7,216 nt of DNA, from positions 1 through 7,216 of the forward strand of contig JABDJM010000494.1 in assembly GCA_013002475.1 (NCBI GenBank). The letters are read 5' to 3'. The DNA is from Saprospiraceae bacterium. Its GTDB lineage: Bacteria > Bacteroidota > Bacteroidia > Chitinophagales > Saprospiraceae. The notes below the pieces were generated by a model, which ran no database searches, was not told where the DNA came from, and saw nothing but the letters and a program-made list of their open reading frames with translations. Numbering within the stretch: the first letter of the stretch is position 1; the number at the start of each line of letters is the position of its first letter. Shown piece after piece: positions 4,903 to 7,216 of this stretch. A program made the translations under genes and the position numbers.

Positions 4903-7216
4903 CGATATTATGATTGGGCGTTTGCCAAAAGTTGAAAGGCTTGATATTAGGAAACCAATAGGAGCCATCCACTTCGTAAGGACTTCTCACTTTTAGGGCG
5001 ATATCCCAGCGCACAATAAAAAAGCTTACATCAAGTCTGATTCCAATTCCTGAGGCAATGGCCAATTGTTCATAGAATGGGGTCACCGGATTATTATCAC
5101 CATCAAAGCCTCCCTGGAATCTAAATTGAGAGTTGGGTCTTTCTTCGTCATCTGTCAGGGTCCACACGTTCCCCACATCCGCAAAGAGTGCACCCTCCAA
5201 ATACCAAATGTTGGGAGTCCGATATTCAAAATTGGCTTCCATTTTAAACTCCCCAGATTGGACAAATACTCGAGTATCCTCATCACTGGGATCAATATAT
5301 CCACCAGGACCAAGTTCTCTGATCCGCCAGCCCCTCATACTATTCGGACCTCCTGCTGTTAACTGTTCAACAAAGGGAACCCCAGATTCTTTGGAGTAGC
5401 CGAAAGGACGAACCACTCCCATGTTCAACCTGAAAGCAATGGCAGATTCCAGCTTGAATTTTCTAGTATAGTTGGCAAAGGCCTGCAGCTTTATAAACTG
5501 TGAGAAGTCAATCCTGTCAAAAACCCGGATCGTATCCGTGTTGTTCCCAAGGTCATTATATAGTTTGTTTGCCAGGAACATTTCAAACCCACTGACATCA
5601 AGCTCCCCTAAAAACCCCCAACTACCCCCAAATGGGTTTGGAGGTGCATTAAAACTGTAAGTAGCATTTCGGAAAAGCAGCCCAGTAAACAATTGGCGGT
5701 CAAAGCTTCGCTGCAAATAGGGATTTTCCAATGCAATGCTGTCAAAGTTCGGACGGGTTTCGGGAAGGAAAAACGTAAATCCCGTTTGAGTGATCCTCAA
5801 ATTTGAATTCCTGTTTATCTGGGATTCATAACCCCATTCAAGTTCAGCTCTATGGAAATCATAAAAGTTGAAAATATTTACATACTCATAACCGGTAGAA
5901 ATATTCGTTCTAGCCCTTTCTCTGAAGGTTGAATAAAATCCTTCATCTCCATCTTCGCTTTTCTTCTTTGAAAAAATTGAATAAACCCAATCCTGAGGGC
6001 CAATCCATTTTATGTATTTAGGAAAGGATAAACCAACCCGCCCTGTAAAGTTTGAGGAATAGATCAGAGAATCCAGATTTGCCAGGTTGAATTCAATTCC
6101 TCCTCCAAGGGAGAGGTCGAAAATGGACGCATTCCTAAATGAATTGTAATTTTTGAAATTACTATTCAATGAGGTCCCGATCAGATTCGTCTCTGCGCCC
6201 AGGATCTGGCCCTGAGAATTATTCACCTCGAGGTCCATCTGAAAGGACATCTTTTTTCTGGGTGTAAGGAAGATCTCAAAATCCATGATGGTTGGATCAT
6301 CCTCCCTGATGACTGATTGGACATTTACTATCCGGAAGGCATTCAGGTCCGAAAGCTTGGTTCTGGTTCTTAGTAGTGCCCGTTCATCAACAAGGTCTCC
6401 GGCCTCAAGGAAAATATTTCTGATGATAGTAGCTGGCTTAATTTGGTATTCGGGACTGATCGTCTTAAAATGAATTCCTGAGATCAAGCTGTCCTTCCAT
6501 TCAGGAAGATCGGCACCAAGCGTGTATCTGGGAAAGACACTTACTTCTCCAACCCTAAAGACAGTGTGAGTGGATGCTCCCGGAGGGGGTAACACCTCAA
6601 TTTCAACATGGACTTGATTTCCAGTGCTGTCCCCGGTTGCTTTGAAAAAGGTTTGATCAAGGCGCGCGTAGCCTCTCGTCCTCAAATGCTGGGCAATCCT
6701 CCGATAATCAGCGTCGAAATTATCCTTACTGACCGCAGTTGATTTTTTGAGTAGAGTTTCCGGAGCCAGTTCCTGAAGAATCTGATGAATAAGCGTGTCA
6801 GAGCTTGAATAGCCCACTGTGTTTAACAGATATCGTTCTCCTGGCTTTACCTTGTACTTTACAGAAACACCTTCCTTCTTAAAGGGGGCAACCTCTGATT
6901 GGACCTCTGCTTCAAAATACCCCTGGTTTTGTAGGAAGTTGATCATGTCCCTTCGGGCCTCTTCGGTAAGGGAAGGATCATGGATCACGAGTTCTTCACC
7001 CCTGCGCTCCCGCCATCGCTTCGATGGCTTCCCGGCCCGGATCCTTTCCTGGTTTTTCTCATAAATCTTCTCAGTGGGTGTAAGGAGCCACCGGCCGTTC
7101 GGTTGCTGCTTGAATAGAGTAGTAAGGCTATACTTGAGCTTTCCCGGAGATTCGATCTTCCCTCCCGGTTCGAGAATAACCTGATTGCGTTCCAATTTTT
7201 TTTCACCCCCCTGGAG
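4883..7216 (-). CDS. tamL: Omp85-family outer-membrane protein, probable TamL (5' partial)
   Basis: The minus-strand frame is open to the window edge. Upstream of the TTG at 7195 it reads LQGGEKK, continuing into LERNQVILEPGGKIESPGKL, which fits the (L/P)xGExxLxxNxV segment near the mature N-terminus of Bacteroidota TamL/Omp85 proteins. So the TTG is not the start, and the true start (with any lipobox) lies just outside. Numbering from 7195, POTRA-like domains fall at about residues 70-120, 124-205 and 213-312, and the 16-strand-type D15 barrel at about 313-770. The loop-6 motif appears as GGPNSMRGWRIRELGPGGY (615-633; conserved Arg621). FADVGNVW is at 671-678, and the chain ends with an aromatic-terminated strand (IAIAYPF). 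TamL is the proposed lipoprotein variant of TamA working with TamB in envelope assembly. Three POTRAs and overall length favour TamL over BamA (five POTRAs), but the lipobox and a tamB neighbour are not visible. The TGA stop lies inside nth. Confidence 0.88.
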   Translation of the reverse strand, partial: LQGGEKKLERNQVILEPGGKIESPGKLKYSLTTLFKQQPNGRWLLTPTEKIYEKNQERIRAGKPSKRWRERRGEELVIHDPSLTEEARRDMINFLQNQGYFEAEVQSEVAPFKKEGVSVKYKVKPGERYLLNTVGYSSSDTLIHQILQELAPETLLKKSTAVSKDNFDADYRRIAQHLRTRGYARLDQTFFKATGDSTGNQVHVEIEVLPPPGASTHTVFRVGEVSVFPRYTLGADLPEWKDSLISGIHFKTISPEYQIKPATIIRNIFLEAGDLVDERALLRTRTKLSDLNAFRIVNVQSVIREDDPTIMDFEIFLTPRKKMSFQMDLEVNNSQGQILGAETNLIGTSLNSNFKNYNSFRNASIFDLSLGGGIEFNLANLDSLIYSSNFTGRVGLSFPKYIKWIGPQDWVYSIFSKKKSEDGDEGFYSTFRERARTNISTGYEYVNIFNFYDFHRAELEWGYESQINRNSNLRITQTGFTFFLPETRPNFDSIALENPYLQRSFDRQLFTGLLFRNATYSFNAPPNPFGGSWGFLGELDVSGFEMFLANKLYNDLGNNTDTIRVFDRIDFSQFIKLQAFANYTRKFKLESAIAFRLNMGVVRPFGYSKESGVPFVEQLTAGGPNSMRGWRIRELGPGGYIDPSDEDTRVFVQSGEFKMEANFEYRTPNIWYLEGALFADVGNVWTLTDDEERPNSQFRFQGGFDGDNNPVTPFYEQLAIASGIGIRLDVSFFIVRWDIALKVRSPYEVDGSYWFPNIKPFNFWQTPNHNIAIAYPF

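Noticed and set aside
4721..4996. Plus-strand frame bridging nth and the Omp85 3' end
   Set aside because: It is out of frame with nth, begins inside it, has no domain, and runs antisense over conserved Omp85 C-terminal codons.
7193..7195. TTG at 7195 as start of the Omp85 gene
   Set aside because: The frame stays open to the edge and the upstream residues (GGEKK) fit the family's conserved N-terminal segment, so the gene is partial.
6985..7206. Second minus-strand frame at the window's right end
   Set aside because: It overlaps the Omp85 N-terminal region in another frame and has no recognisable features.

Overview
The window looks like a piece of a Bacteroidota chromosome, tentatively from the Saprospirales/Lewinella-type or Flavobacteriales side. 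The main pointers are a surface protein with a type IX secretion system (T9SS) C-terminal sorting domain and [22 protein letters not shown] cysteine repeats, a TamL-like Omp85 protein, and an endonuclease III with a degenerate iron-sulfur cluster. Starts mostly lack a strong Shine-Dalgarno sequence. The order-level assignment is an inference; the phylum is well supported.

Layout: (1) Bases 1-1343 (+) hold the 3' part of a large secreted multidomain protein whose N-terminus lies outside the window; it ends in a T9SS sorting domain. (2) A strong intrinsic terminator (1366-1398) follows. (3) Bases 1426-4902 (+) hold four tightly packed co-directional genes: a small predicted outer-membrane beta-barrel protein, an RluD-type 23S rRNA pseudouridine synthase (start overlaps the previous gene by 23 nt), a LuxC-family acyl-CoA reductase (2-nt gap), and endonuclease III (0-nt gap). 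(4) Bases 4883-7216 (-) hold the 3' part of an Omp85 (BamA/TamA superfamily, probably TamL) outer-membrane protein. It converges on endonuclease III and overlaps its 3' end by 20 bp. Its N-terminus is also outside the window.

Functionally, the four-gene cluster is housekeeping: rRNA modification, base-excision repair, acyl-CoA/fatty aldehyde metabolism and a small envelope protein. The spacing implies one transcript, but no single pathway joins the products. The two outer genes concern the cell surface: one product is exported through T9SS, the other is a barrel-assembly or translocation protein. No gene-free stretch exceeds about 300 bases; the longest is 82 nt and holds the terminator. I see no tRNA, rRNA, CRISPR array, insertion sequence, phage gene or clear novel system. 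The points most worth a second look are the iron-sulfur ligand loss in endonuclease III, the convergent coding overlap without a visible terminator, and the cysteine-rich domain/repeat architecture of the surface protein.
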